Origin: an uncultured Rhodocyclaceae bacterium
GTDB lineage: Bacteria > Pseudomonadota > Gammaproteobacteria > Burkholderiales > Rhodocyclaceae
Direction: 5' to 3'
NCBI GenBank assembly: GCA_907163225.1
Contig: OU015322.1
Coordinates: 2,972,060-3,036,059, forward strand
DNA: 64,000 bases
The notes beneath the pieces are model-generated. The model was not told the DNA's origin. It was given only the letters and a program-made list of their open reading frames with translations, and searched no databases. The position numbers and the translations under genes are program-made. The stretch's first letter is position 1. Each line of letters opens with the position of its first letter. Positions 40,476 to 48,305 of the stretch are shown one piece after another.

Positions 40476-41258
40476 TTGAAAACCGCTCTTAGCGCCGTGC
40501 TCCTGTTTTTTCTTGCGCTGACCGTCACGGAGGCCAGTGCGCAGATAAGTGACATCAACGCCGCGATCAACAAGGCCGGGCGGCAGCGGATGCTCTCGCA
40601 GCGGATGGCCAAGGCCTATTTTCAAATTGGCCAGAAAATTGACGTCGACCGCAGCAGAAAGGTGCTCGATAGCTCGATTTCCACCTTCGACCGTCAGTTG
40701 GTCGAACTGAAAGCATACGCCCCGTCGCCCGACATCAAGGACGTCTACCTGGCGCTTGAGAAATCGTGGCTGGCCTACAAAGACGTGCTGGTTGGCACTG
40801 CGCCGTCACCCGAAAATGGACGCAAGGTACTGCTCATTTCGGAAGAGGTTTTGGCGCTGGCCCAGCAGGGAACCGTTCTCCTCGAAAAGAAATCCGGCAC
40901 GGCAACGGGGCATCTGGTCAATATTTCCGGTCGTCAGCGCATGCTGTCGCAGCGCATGGCCAAGTTCTACCAGGCCGCCTCGTGGGGCATCGCCGATGAG
41001 CGAAGCGCCGGCAATCTCGACCGGGCGCGGAAGGATTTTTCCGATGCGTTGCAGGAGCTGAGCTCGGCCCGAAGCAACACGTCTCAGATCACCGACGGCC
41101 TCTTTCTGGTCAAACAACAGTGGATGTTCTTCGAGAACGCGCTTGGGCAAAAAAGCGGTGCCGACAAACGACCGCAGCTGGTAGTGGCGACCACCAGCGA
41201 GCGCATCCTTGAAGAGATGGAGGGCGTTGTCGACCTCTACGAGAAGCTGCCGAAATAG
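40476..41258 (+). CDS. Periplasmic PilJ/NarX N-domain-like protein with two P-box motifs
   Basis: A 260-residue exported protein consisting of a signal peptide (about 1-22, ending ASAQI) and two related helical units. Each begins with the same motif, GRQRMLSQRMAK, near residues 35 and 155. This motif belongs to the type IV pili methyl-accepting/NarX-type sensor domain, in which the P-box region binds nitrate in NarX. No transmembrane helix, HAMP or kinase domain follows, so it is a free periplasmic protein. Translation appears to start at TTG 40476, five bases after CAGGAGG; no in-frame ATG precedes the signal peptide. Confidence 0.8.
   Translation: MKTALSAVLLFFLALTVTEASAQISDINAAINKAGRQRMLSQRMAKAYFQIGQKIDVDRSRKVLDSSISTFDRQLVELKAYAPSPDIKDVYLALEKSWLAYKDVLVGTAPSPENGRKVLLISEEVLALAQQGTVLLEKKSGTATGHLVNISGRQRMLSQRMAKFYQAASWGIADERSAGNLDRARKDFSDALQELSSARSNTSQITDGLFLVKQQWMFFENALGQKSGADKRPQLVVATTSERILEEMEGVVDLYEKLPK
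40621..40653 (-). repeat. Dispersed GCGGTCRAC element, copy 10 (inside P-box protein gene)
   Basis: Minus-strand TGCGGTCGACGTC, then AATTTTC, then TGGCCAATTTGAA. It encodes FQIGQKIDVDRS on the plus strand. Confidence 0.6.
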
Positions 41259-41432
41259 CGGGAACCGGCCGCGTTGCCGCAGGCTCGATGGCGGTATCGC
41301 CAGCGCTGGACGTTTCGATGCAAAGCGCCGCCTGGCTTGGCGAGTCAGCTTTTCCAGCAGGGGTCTGTTCGAACGCTCCCCGGCGCATCCGGTAGAATGC
41401 CGGTTTAAGCGCTTTTAAAAATGGGGCAGGGC

Positions 41433-42524
41433 ATGACGCAGCATAGTACGCAAATGAACAAACCGAATACCGATGACCTGCGCATCAAGGAAATCAAGGA
41501 GCTGGTGCCGCCAGCCCACGTTTTCCGGGAATATCCCGTCTCAGCCCGCGCCGCGCAAAGCACATTTGCCGCGCGTCAGGCCATTCACCGGGTTCTGCAT
41601 GGTGCTGATGACCGCCTGCTGGTCGTCATTGGCCCCTGCTCGATCCATGACTACGACCTGGCCATGGACTACGCCAAAAAGCTGGCGAAAGAAGCCGAAA
41701 AATACGCCGAAGACCTCATTGTCGTCATGCGCGTCTATTTCGAAAAGCCGCGCACCACGGTGGGCTGGAAGGGCCTGATCAACGATCCGCGCATGGACAA
41801 CACCTTCCGCATCAACGAAGGCCTGCGCCTGGCCCGTCGCCTGCTGCTCGACATCAACGAACTCGACCTGCCCTGCGCCACCGAGTTCCTCGACACCATC
41901 ACGCCGCAATACACGGCCGACCTGATCGCCTGGGGCGCCATCGGCGCCCGCACCACCGAGTCGCAGGTGCACCGCGAGCTGGCCTCGGGCCTCTCCTGCC
42001 CGGTCGGTTTCAAGAACGGCACCGACGGCAACATGCGCATCGCGGTCGACGCCATCCGCTCGGCCAACTCGCCGCACCACTTCCTGTCGGTCACCAAATC
42101 CGGCCACACCGCCATCGTCTCGACGATGGGCAACGAGGACTGCCACGTCATCCTGCGCGGTGGCAAGGAGCCGAACTACGACGCCGCCAGCGTCGATGCC
42201 GCGTGCACCGAAATCGCCAAATCGGGCCTCGCCGCCCGGCTCATGGTCGATTTCTCGCACGGCAACAGCCGCAAGCAATTCAAGCTGCAAATGGAAGTCT
42301 GCGACAGCGTCGCCGCCCAGCTGGCCGCCGGTGAAGACCGCATCGTCGGCGTCATGGTCGAATCGCACCTCGTCGAAGGCCGCCAGGACATCGTCCCGGA
42401 CAAGCCGCTGACCTACGGCCAGAGCGTCACCGACGCCTGCATCAATTGGGATGACAGCGTCGCCGTCCTCGATAAACTCGCCGCTGCGGTCAGGGCGCGC
42501 CGGGTGGCAGAAGCCGCCGATTAA
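41433..42524 (+). CDS. aroG: 3-deoxy-7-phosphoheptulonate (DAHP) synthase, class I
   Basis: This enzyme condenses phosphoenolpyruvate and erythrose 4-phosphate at the entry of the shikimate pathway. From ATG 41433 it has 363 residues; ATG 41421 and ATG 41454 are alternatives. It shows the class I AroF/G/H pattern: LLVVIGPCSIHD with the metal Cys, MRVYFEKPRTTVGWKGLINDP, GARTTESQVHRELASGLS, CHVILRGG, and DFSHGNSRKQ. The N-terminal part carries residues that form the feedback site in AroG-type enzymes. It is monocistronic with a terminator. Confidence 0.95.
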   Translation: MTQHSTQMNKPNTDDLRIKEIKELVPPAHVFREYPVSARAAQSTFAARQAIHRVLHGADDRLLVVIGPCSIHDYDLAMDYAKKLAKEAEKYAEDLIVVMRVYFEKPRTTVGWKGLINDPRMDNTFRINEGLRLARRLLLDINELDLPCATEFLDTITPQYTADLIAWGAIGARTTESQVHRELASGLSCPVGFKNGTDGNMRIAVDAIRSANSPHHFLSVTKSGHTAIVSTMGNEDCHVILRGGKEPNYDAASVDAACTEIAKSGLAARLMVDFSHGNSRKQFKLQMEVCDSVAAQLAAGEDRIVGVMVESHLVEGRQDIVPDKPLTYGQSVTDACINWDDSVAVLDKLAAAVRARRVAEAAD

Positions 42525-42544
42525 TCGGCAAACCGCCCCACCAG

Positions 42545-42574
42545 AAAGGCCCGGCAGAGTTTGTCGGGCCTTTT
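42545..42574 (+). terminator. Rho-independent terminator of aroG
   Basis: AAAGGCCCG (42545-42553) pairs with CGGGCCTTT (42565-42573) around an 11-base loop and ends in TTTT. Confidence 0.85.
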
Positions 42575-42635
42575 CGCTTCTGCCGACCAAACAGCGCGCG
42601 GACAAACGCCATCGCGGCCGGCCCGGCAGGCATCC

Positions 42636-42667
42636 TGCGGTCAACGGCAATTTTCGGCCAATTTTCG
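42636..42667 (+). repeat. Dispersed GCGGTCRAC element, copy 11
   Basis: TGCGGTCAACGGC, then AATTTTC, then GGCCAATTTTCG. It lies between aroG and the DUF4062 gene. Confidence 0.75.
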
Positions 42668-42747
42668 CCTCGTGCGCCGCCCCGCCTTGATATTCCATTG
42701 GCCTCGCTGCATCATGCTTGCATACCGAATGATGCTGAAAGCCGGCC

Positions 42748-43587
42748 ATGGCCAAAGTCTACCTGTCCTCGACGCTTCTCGATCTCAAGCCTGAACGCGA
42801 TGCCGTCACCCGCTGGCTGATTGCCGCCAACCACCAGCCGGTGCATAGCTATGTGGCCGACAGCGAAAGCGTCCACGTCAGTTGCCTGAACGACATCGAC
42901 GACTGCGATCTTTACGTCCTTCTGCTCGGCCACCGCTACGGCTTCGTGCCGGAAGAAAACAATCCCGACCAACTGGCCATTACTCAGCTGGAGTTCCGTC
43001 ACGCCGGACAACTCGGCTTGCCGCGCATCGCACTGCTGCGCACCAGCGTGCCCGACATCAATTTGAGCGACCTGCTAGATCCCACCCGCAATGCGAAGCT
43101 TCAGGATTTTCGTCAGGAGGTCTGCAAGGCGCTGCGCCCAGCAGAGTTCAAGGACGAGGCCGGGCTGATCGGTGCCCTCAGTGCCGGCGTGCAACGAGCC
43201 TTGGCAGCCTCGCCAACCGCAGCGGGCACGCCAGACGCAGTACCTCGGGATGTTCGTCGAGCATCGCCGCCACCAGCGCCGGTTGGTAGTACAAGCAATC
43301 CAGCGCCCAGTTGGTGGGCCACGCTGCCCGGCGTGTTGACCGGTGCTGCCGCCCTCATTGCCGCCATCGCTGGACTGATCGCGCTCTTCGTCCCGTCGCA
43401 CGAGCCGGTACTCCCGGTTCCAAAGCCGGCCACAATGGTAGCCCCAGAGGCGAAGCCGGTTACGCCGGTTTTGCCCGCCGCGCCGGCCACGAAACCGGCT
43501 GAAGCCAGCGAATCACAGGGGTCGCAATCCGTCAAAACCGGCGATATTGGCGCCGGGGCGCGCGTCAACATCGAGCAGAGGCGTTAG
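42748..43587 (+). CDS. DUF4062 protein with a single transmembrane helix
   Basis: A 279-residue protein. Residues about 1-150 match the DUF4062 pattern: start KVYLSSTLLDLKPERDAV, middle CDLYVLLLGHRYGFVP, then ITQLEFRHAGQLGLPRI. This domain is a Rossmann-like module often found at the N-terminus of STAND-type NTPases. A Pro/Ala-rich linker precedes one transmembrane helix (about 188-213, VLTGAAALIAAIAGLIALFV). The C-terminal part is Pro/Lys-rich and ends GDIGAGARVNIEQRR. That motif recurs in the mature N-terminus of the next gene product (GNVGEKATVNIKQ). Function unknown; a two-gene accessory module is inferred. Confidence 0.8.
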   Translation: MAKVYLSSTLLDLKPERDAVTRWLIAANHQPVHSYVADSESVHVSCLNDIDDCDLYVLLLGHRYGFVPEENNPDQLAITQLEFRHAGQLGLPRIALLRTSVPDINLSDLLDPTRNAKLQDFRQEVCKALRPAEFKDEAGLIGALSAGVQRALAASPTAAGTPDAVPRDVRRASPPPAPVGSTSNPAPSWWATLPGVLTGAAALIAAIAGLIALFVPSHEPVLPVPKPATMVAPEAKPVTPVLPAAPATKPAEASESQGSQSVKTGDIGAGARVNIEQRR

Positions 43588-43589
43588 CC

Positions 43590-45365
43590 ATGTGCCGTGC
43601 TCGTTTTTTCTTGTTTAAACCACGTACGACTTGCAGCGTTGTGGCCTTTTTTACGTTTCTGCTGGTGATGGAATCCGGGGTTGCAGCGCCTGCGCCCGTA
43701 GCGAAGTCGAAGCCCAAAGCAGAGCAAACCATAGAGCTGGGCAATGTCGGCGAAAAGGCAACCGTCAACATCAAGCAAGTGCAGGGCGTCGCACCGGAAG
43801 ACCATAAACTGGTTCTTGGCTTGCTGGCCAAACGCGACGCCGACGCGCGAAATTGGGAAAAGCGGGTTGTCGAACTGGAAGCCGAGTTACGAAAAACTCG
43901 CGAAGCCGCCGTCAGCCGTGTGCTGGATCAAACAGACGAGAAAAAGACGGACGACCTTGCGCAGCGTGCCCGACAAGCACTGTTGAAAGGCGAGACAGCG
44001 CTGGCCGAACAATTGCTGCGCCGGCAGGAAGATACGGCGGCTGCCGCAGCACAGGACAATCGACGAGAAGCCGCCCAGCGAGCCCGTGAAATCGCTTCGC
44101 TGGCCATCGGCCGGGATAGCCACGCGGCGCTGGATGCTCTGACACGTGCAGCCAATTATCTGCCGGATGATTTCTGGATCAGAGTCGAACTGGGTGACGC
44201 CCAGTCGGTACAAGGCCAGAGCGCCGCTGCGCTTGCATCGTACCGAGCCGCTTTTTCCATTGCCGAAACCCTGGCTGCCCGCGACCCGGCCAATACCCAA
44301 TGGCAGCGCGACCTCTCGGTCAGCCACGAGAAGATCGGCGAGGTGCTGGTTGCCCAGGGCGATGGAGTCGGGGCGCTCGTCGCCTTCCGCAAGAGCCTGG
44401 CCATCCGCGAAACCCTGGCCGCCCGCGACCCGGCCAATACCCAATGGCAGCGCGACCTCTCGGTCAGCCACGAGAAGATCGGCGACGTGCTGCTTGCCCA
44501 GGGCGATGGAGTCGGGGCGCTCGCCGCCTACCGCAACGCCCTCACCATCGCCGAAACCCTGGCCGCCCGCGACCCGGCCAATAGCGAATGGCTGCGCGAC
44601 CTCTCGGTCAGTCACGAGAGGATCGGCGACGTGCTGCTTGCCCAGGGCGATGGAGTCGGGGCGCTCGTCGCCTTCCGCAAGAGCCTGGCCATCCGCGAAG
44701 CCCTGGCCGCCCGCGACCCGGCCAATACCCAATGGCAGCGCGACCTCTCGATCAGCCACGAGAAGATCGGTGACGTGCTGGTTGCCCAGGGCGATGGGGC
44801 CGGTGCGCTCGTCGCCTTCCGCAAGAGCCTCACCATCCGCGAAGCCCTGGCCGCCCGTGACCCGGCCAATACCGAATGGCAGCGCGACCTCTCGGTCAGC
44901 CACAACAAAATTGGTGACATGCTGGTCGCCCAAGGCGACGGGGCCGGGGCGCTCGCCGCCTTCCGCAAGGGCCTCTCCATCGCCGAAGCCCTGGCCGCCC
45001 GCGACCCGGCCAATACCCAATGGCAGCGCGATCTCTCGGTCAGCCACAACAAGATCGGTGACGTGCTGGTTGCCCAGGGCGATGGGGCCGGTGCGCTCGT
45101 CGCCTTCCGCAAGGGCCTGACCATCGCCGAAGCCCTGGCCGCCCGCGACACAGCCAACGCCGAGTGGCAGACAGACGTTGCGGTGTCGTGCAGCAAATTG
45201 GGGAAGTCGAGCGAGTTACCTCTAGCGGAACGCCGGGCGATGCTGGCACGCGGCCTTAAAATCTTGCTTGATTTGCGGCAAGCCGGGCGTCTTCTGCCGA
45301 GTCAGGATTGGACGGGCTGGTTCGAGGCGGAACTGAAAAGACTGGACGATGCCGCGAAGGAGTAA
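43590..45365 (+). CDS. Secreted or anchored protein with 48-residue tandem TPR-like repeats
   Basis: A 591-residue protein starting at ATG 43590, two bases after the DUF4062 stop. A hydrophobic N-terminal signal or anchor (about residues 13-32, CSVVAFFTFLLVMESGVAA) is followed by LGNVGEKATVNIKQVQG, a motif shared with the DUF4062 protein. A coiled-coil segment (about 70-170) follows, then six nearly identical 48-residue repeats and a partial seventh (about 228-530) with units like LAARDPANTQWQRDLSVSHE and KIGDVLVAQGDGAGALVAFR, each a TPR-type helix pair. The repeats suggest a protein-binding scaffold. No enzymatic domain is visible. Confidence 0.85.
   Translation: MCRARFFLFKPRTTCSVVAFFTFLLVMESGVAAPAPVAKSKPKAEQTIELGNVGEKATVNIKQVQGVAPEDHKLVLGLLAKRDADARNWEKRVVELEAELRKTREAAVSRVLDQTDEKKTDDLAQRARQALLKGETALAEQLLRRQEDTAAAAAQDNRREAAQRAREIASLAIGRDSHAALDALTRAANYLPDDFWIRVELGDAQSVQGQSAAALASYRAAFSIAETLAARDPANTQWQRDLSVSHEKIGEVLVAQGDGVGALVAFRKSLAIRETLAARDPANTQWQRDLSVSHEKIGDVLLAQGDGVGALAAYRNALTIAETLAARDPANSEWLRDLSVSHERIGDVLLAQGDGVGALVAFRKSLAIREALAARDPANTQWQRDLSISHEKIGDVLVAQGDGAGALVAFRKSLTIREALAARDPANTEWQRDLSVSHNKIGDMLVAQGDGAGALAAFRKGLSIAEALAARDPANTQWQRDLSVSHNKIGDVLVAQGDGAGALVAFRKGLTIAEALAARDTANAEWQTDVAVSCSKLGKSSELPLAERRAMLARGLKILLDLRQAGRLLPSQDWTGWFEAELKRLDDAAKE
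44271..45180 (+). repeat. Tandem 144-bp repeat array in the TPR gene
   Basis: Six full units start at 44271, 44415, 44559, 44703, 44847 and 44991, with a partial unit from 45135. The units are nearly identical in DNA, including silent positions, so the array has recently expanded or been homogenised. Copy number is likely to vary between strains, and the array may be collapsed in short-read assemblies. Confidence 0.95.
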
Positions 45366-45397
45366 ACGGGTCAATTGACCGTCGAAACCCGCTTCCC

Positions 45398-45427
45398 ACG
45401 GTCAACCGTAAAAAACCACCAAAATTG
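45398..45427 (+). repeat. Dispersed GCGGTCRAC element, copy 12
   Basis: ACGGTCAACCGT, then AAAAAA, then CCACCAAAATTG. It lies between the TPR gene and the convergent metalloprotease gene. Confidence 0.8.
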
Positions 45428-45479
45428 AAATGGCCGGGCGAACAGCATTTGCCGCGCCCGGCCACCGTATTCCAACCCG

Positions 45480-46313
45480 CTATTTCGGGTACATCGTCCC
45501 GATCATCTTGATGTCGTCAGCCGAGAACTTGGTGTTGCTGTTGGTCGGCCCCTTGCCGTCGGCGAACAGGGCGCCGTCGAAGGCGTAGAGCATGATCGAC
45601 TTGGGATCGAATGCCGTCGCGGCGATGCCGGTCGGCGAGTATTTTTGCAGGACGTTGTATTTGATCGAGTCCTCCGTCCAGTAGTTGGGCGGGCCCTGGA
45701 AGTACTTCATGACCGCCTTGGTGTCCCATTTGCGGTTGAAGGTTGGCGTCTGGTGCTCGTGGATGCAGCCCAGGGCGTGGCCGAATTCGTGCAGAACAAC
45801 GCGGGAGTATTCGTCGTCCGAGGTGTTGTCGCGCAACCAGCCGTAGTTCATGGTCGGCTGGTGGAGCGGGAAATAGGAGCGGTTCAGCGCATCGCGCCCG
45901 ACGGCGGACCATGATCCTGCATCGGCGTAGAACGAAATGCGGATTTCAGCTGGCGCCTTGGTGACGAACTTGAGCTTGATGTTGGCGTGCTTTTCCCACT
46001 GGTGGGCGTAGGCGCGAACCTTCTTTTTCATCGTCGTGCTGCCGTCTAGGAACAGGCAGCGCAGGATCGTTCCGGCCGGCCATTTCTTGGTCTTGATGAC
46101 CGCCATCCGGGCGGCGTTGGCGACCTCGTTGGCGTTCAGCTTGCCCTTCTGGCTGCTCACCATGTATTCGCGCAAGGCCTGCCGGGCCGGGCGTTCCGGG
46201 TCGAGCTCGTCAGGAATGATGCGTTCGAAGCAGATGCGCGGACAGGTCGGCTCGCTTGCGGCAGGCGCGGCGGGCGGCGCGGCTTTGGGCTTGTTTGCGG
46301 GTTTTGTTGCCAT
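45480..46313 (-). CDS. Astacin/matrixin-like zinc metalloprotease without a signal peptide
   Basis: A 277-residue metzincin-type protease. The zinc motif is HEFGHALGCIHEH (HEXXHXXGXXH) and the Met-turn is SIMLYAF; HEHQTP and the following basic segment resemble bacterial astacin-like enzymes. The first ~25 residues are Lys/Pro/Ala-rich and are not a signal peptide, so the protein is either cytoplasmic or exported by another route. ATG 46313 has GGAAAAGGAA upstream; an in-frame start at 46334 is less likely. It is convergent with the TPR gene. Substrate unknown. Confidence 0.85.
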   Translation of the reverse strand: MATKPANKPKAAPPAAPAASEPTCPRICFERIIPDELDPERPARQALREYMVSSQKGKLNANEVANAARMAVIKTKKWPAGTILRCLFLDGSTTMKKKVRAYAHQWEKHANIKLKFVTKAPAEIRISFYADAGSWSAVGRDALNRSYFPLHQPTMNYGWLRDNTSDDEYSRVVLHEFGHALGCIHEHQTPTFNRKWDTKAVMKYFQGPPNYWTEDSIKYNVLQKYSPTGIAATAFDPKSIMLYAFDGALFADGKGPTNSNTKFSADDIKMIGTMYPK

Positions 46314-46494
46314 TTCCTTTTCCTTTCCAGGCAATGGCGGCGCCGAGTTGCCGCCCGGTGGATGTCAGAAGTCGTGGCCGATGTTTTTCCCGGTAAATTG
46401 ACGCATGGCCGGGTGCATGCGGTTATTTTCAGATTAGGTTAGCCGGCCGGAATATGCAAACGCCAAGTTTGGCGCCGGCTCAGTCGTTGAATAC

Positions 46495-47316
46495 TTAGTC
46501 GTCGAATTGCGGCGCCCGCTTTTCACGCTGGGCGGCTATGCATTCGTTCAGGTCGCCGGAGAGCAGCATCGCCGCGTTCCAACCGGCCACGTAGTTCAGC
46601 CCGTCGGCGACCGAGTGGTCACGGCTGTAATTCAGCACGTCCTTGGTGCCACGAATGGCCAGCGGGGACTTGGCGGCGATGGTTTGGGCGATTTTCCGGA
46701 CTTCTGCGGTCAACTCGGAAAATGAGCCAAATTTGCAATTGATCAGACCGAGTTTTTCCGCCTCATTGGCACCGATATTGCGGCCGGTGTACGCCAGTTC
46801 GCGCGCCATGCCTTCGCCGATCAGGCGCGGCAGGCGTTGCAGGCTGCCGACGTCGGCGACCATGCCGAGGTCGATTTCCTTGACTGAAAAAACCGCATCG
46901 CCGGCCGCGTAGCGCATATCGCAGCAGGTCACGAGATCAAGCGCACCGCCCACGCAGGCGCCGTGGATGGCGGCGAGCACCGGCTTGCGGCAGCGTTCGA
47001 CGGCGTTCAGGCAGTCCTGCAGGTCGAGGATCAGCCGGCGCAGCGTTTCCCGGCTGCGCGCGCCGTCAGCGTGGGCGATCTGCTGCTGGATGCCGCCCAG
47101 CATGGCGAGGTCGATGCCGGCGCAAAAGTTCTTGCCCTCGCCGCTCAGAATGGCGACGCGGGCCTCCGGCGTGGTGTCCACCCAGTCGAAAGCCTGGCGA
47201 ATCTCCTGCCACATCGTCGCGTTCATGGCGTTCGACTTGTCCGGCCAGTTGAGGCGGATTTCGGCGATGTGGTCGACGAGCGTGACGGCCAGCGTGCTGA
47301 ATTCAGGGGTGTTCAT
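46495..47316 (-). CDS. Crotonase-family protein, dienoyl-CoA isomerase-like
   Basis: A 273-residue enoyl-CoA hydratase/isomerase family enzyme. The oxyanion-hole motifs are KNFCAGIDLAML and HGACVGGALDLVTCCD. The segment EIDLGMVADVGSLQRLP matches delta(3,5)-delta(2,4)-dienoyl-CoA isomerases (ECH1 type), where the Asp in ADVG is catalytic, rather than classical hydratases with two Glu. It would act on unsaturated fatty acids with odd-position double bonds. It is an isolated gene, not in a beta-oxidation operon. Confidence 0.85.
   Translation of the reverse strand: MNTPEFSTLAVTLVDHIAEIRLNWPDKSNAMNATMWQEIRQAFDWVDTTPEARVAILSGEGKNFCAGIDLAMLGGIQQQIAHADGARSRETLRRLILDLQDCLNAVERCRKPVLAAIHGACVGGALDLVTCCDMRYAAGDAVFSVKEIDLGMVADVGSLQRLPRLIGEGMARELAYTGRNIGANEAEKLGLINCKFGSFSELTAEVRKIAQTIAAKSPLAIRGTKDVLNYSRDHSVADGLNYVAGWNAAMLLSGDLNECIAAQREKRAPQFDD
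46705..46735 (+). repeat. Dispersed GCGGTCRAC element, copy 13 (inside crotonase gene)
   Basis: TGCGGTCAACTCGG, then AAAATG, then AGCCAAATTTG. On the minus strand it encodes KFGSFSELTAE of the crotonase. Confidence 0.7.
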
Positions 47317-47398
47317 CGGCGTGTCTCCATGGCCTGGCGATAGGAAGCGATGTTACGCCCCTTGGCGACCGACGGGAAAAGCCGCGTGCAAGCGCCGG

Positions 47399-47608
47399 TC
47401 AGGCCATGCCGGCGAGGGCGGCGGCCAGGTCTGAGTTGTCGTCGCGCGCATGGCTGGCTGGGTTCTGGCTCTCGACGCTGGTGGTGTAGCCGGCTGCGCT
47501 CAGCAGGTCGGCCCAGTGCTCGGCATCCTTGCGCGAGTCGTGCCACGGCCCGTGTTCGATGACCGGGCGGTCGGTGCCGTTGCGATAAGCGGTCTTGACG
47601 CGGTACAT
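47399..47608 (-). CDS. Small conserved-looking hypothetical protein
   Basis: A 69-residue soluble protein (MYRVKTAYRNGTDRPVIEHG...) with an alpha/beta-looking pattern and a Trp pair in WHDSRKDAEHWADLL. It has no signal peptide or membrane segment. I do not recognise a family. It lies on the same strand as, and 55 bases after, the cobalamin adenosyltransferase gene. The reading frame looks coding from its amino acid composition. Confidence 0.55.
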   Translation of the reverse strand: MYRVKTAYRNGTDRPVIEHGPWHDSRKDAEHWADLLSAAGYTTSVESQNPASHARDDNSDLAAALAGMA

Positions 47609-47663
47609 GGTTCAGGCGGGTGCGGGGTGCCGGCAATCAGTCCGGGGCTGATCGCCGACCTCG

Positions 47664-48242
47664 TCACGCGGCATTCTTGCCTTTTTGCCACAGCACGTCG
47701 CCCCGGCCGCCGGCGCGGTTGAGGGCGCGGCCGAGAATGAAGAGCAGGTCGGAGAGGCGGTTGATGTAGCGGCGGGCGGCTTCGGACAGCGGTTCGGCGC
47801 CATGCAGGCGAACCATCGAACGTTCCGCGCGCCGGCAGACAGTGCGGCTCAGGTGGGCGAGCGAGGCAGCGCGGGTGCCGCCGGGCAGGATGAATTCCTT
47901 GAGCATGGTCAGGTCGGCGTTGAAGGCTTCGGCCTGCGCTTCAAGGCGGGCGACCTGGGCATCCTTCATAACTTCCATACCGGGCAGGCAGAGCTCGCCG
48001 CCGAGGTCAAAAAGGTCGTTCTGGACGTCGAGCAGGGCGGCACGCATGGCTTCCGGCATGTCTTCGCAGAGCAGCACGCCGAGGCCGGAATTCAGCTCGT
48101 CGACTTCACCGATGGCGTCGATGCGCAGGCTGTCCTTGGTCGTCCGGCTGCCATCGCCAAGGCCGGTCGTGCCGGCGTCACCGGTGCGGGTGACGATCTT
48201 GGACAGGCGGTTTCCCTTACGTTCTTGTGGTGTGTCGTTCAC
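47664..48242 (-). CDS. Cob(I)alamin adenosyltransferase, PduO/MMAB type
   Basis: This enzyme transfers the adenosyl group of ATP to cob(I)alamin to make adenosylcobalamin. The 192-residue protein has the ATP-binding N-terminus TRTGDAGTTGLGDGSR and the conserved helix RTVCRRAERSMVRL, then NRLSDLLFILGRALN. The PduO-type ATR is a trimer. The first residue is uncertain within about 12 residues. It diverges from hyi. A cobQ relic at 20826 shows cobalamin-related DNA has been lost elsewhere. Confidence 0.92.
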   Translation of the reverse strand: MNDTPQERKGNRLSKIVTRTGDAGTTGLGDGSRTTKDSLRIDAIGEVDELNSGLGVLLCEDMPEAMRAALLDVQNDLFDLGGELCLPGMEVMKDAQVARLEAQAEAFNADLTMLKEFILPGGTRAASLAHLSRTVCRRAERSMVRLHGAEPLSEAARRYINRLSDLLFILGRALNRAGGRGDVLWQKGKNAA

Positions 48243-48305
48243 GGTGCGATCTCCAGAGTAAGAGCGGATTATACTTTTGGGCCACGCTCACAGACTGTCG
48301 TCGCC

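Noticed and set aside
44271..45180. Tandem repeats as a CRISPR array
   Set aside because: Units are contiguous, 144 bp, in frame and encode TPR-like helices; there are no spacers.
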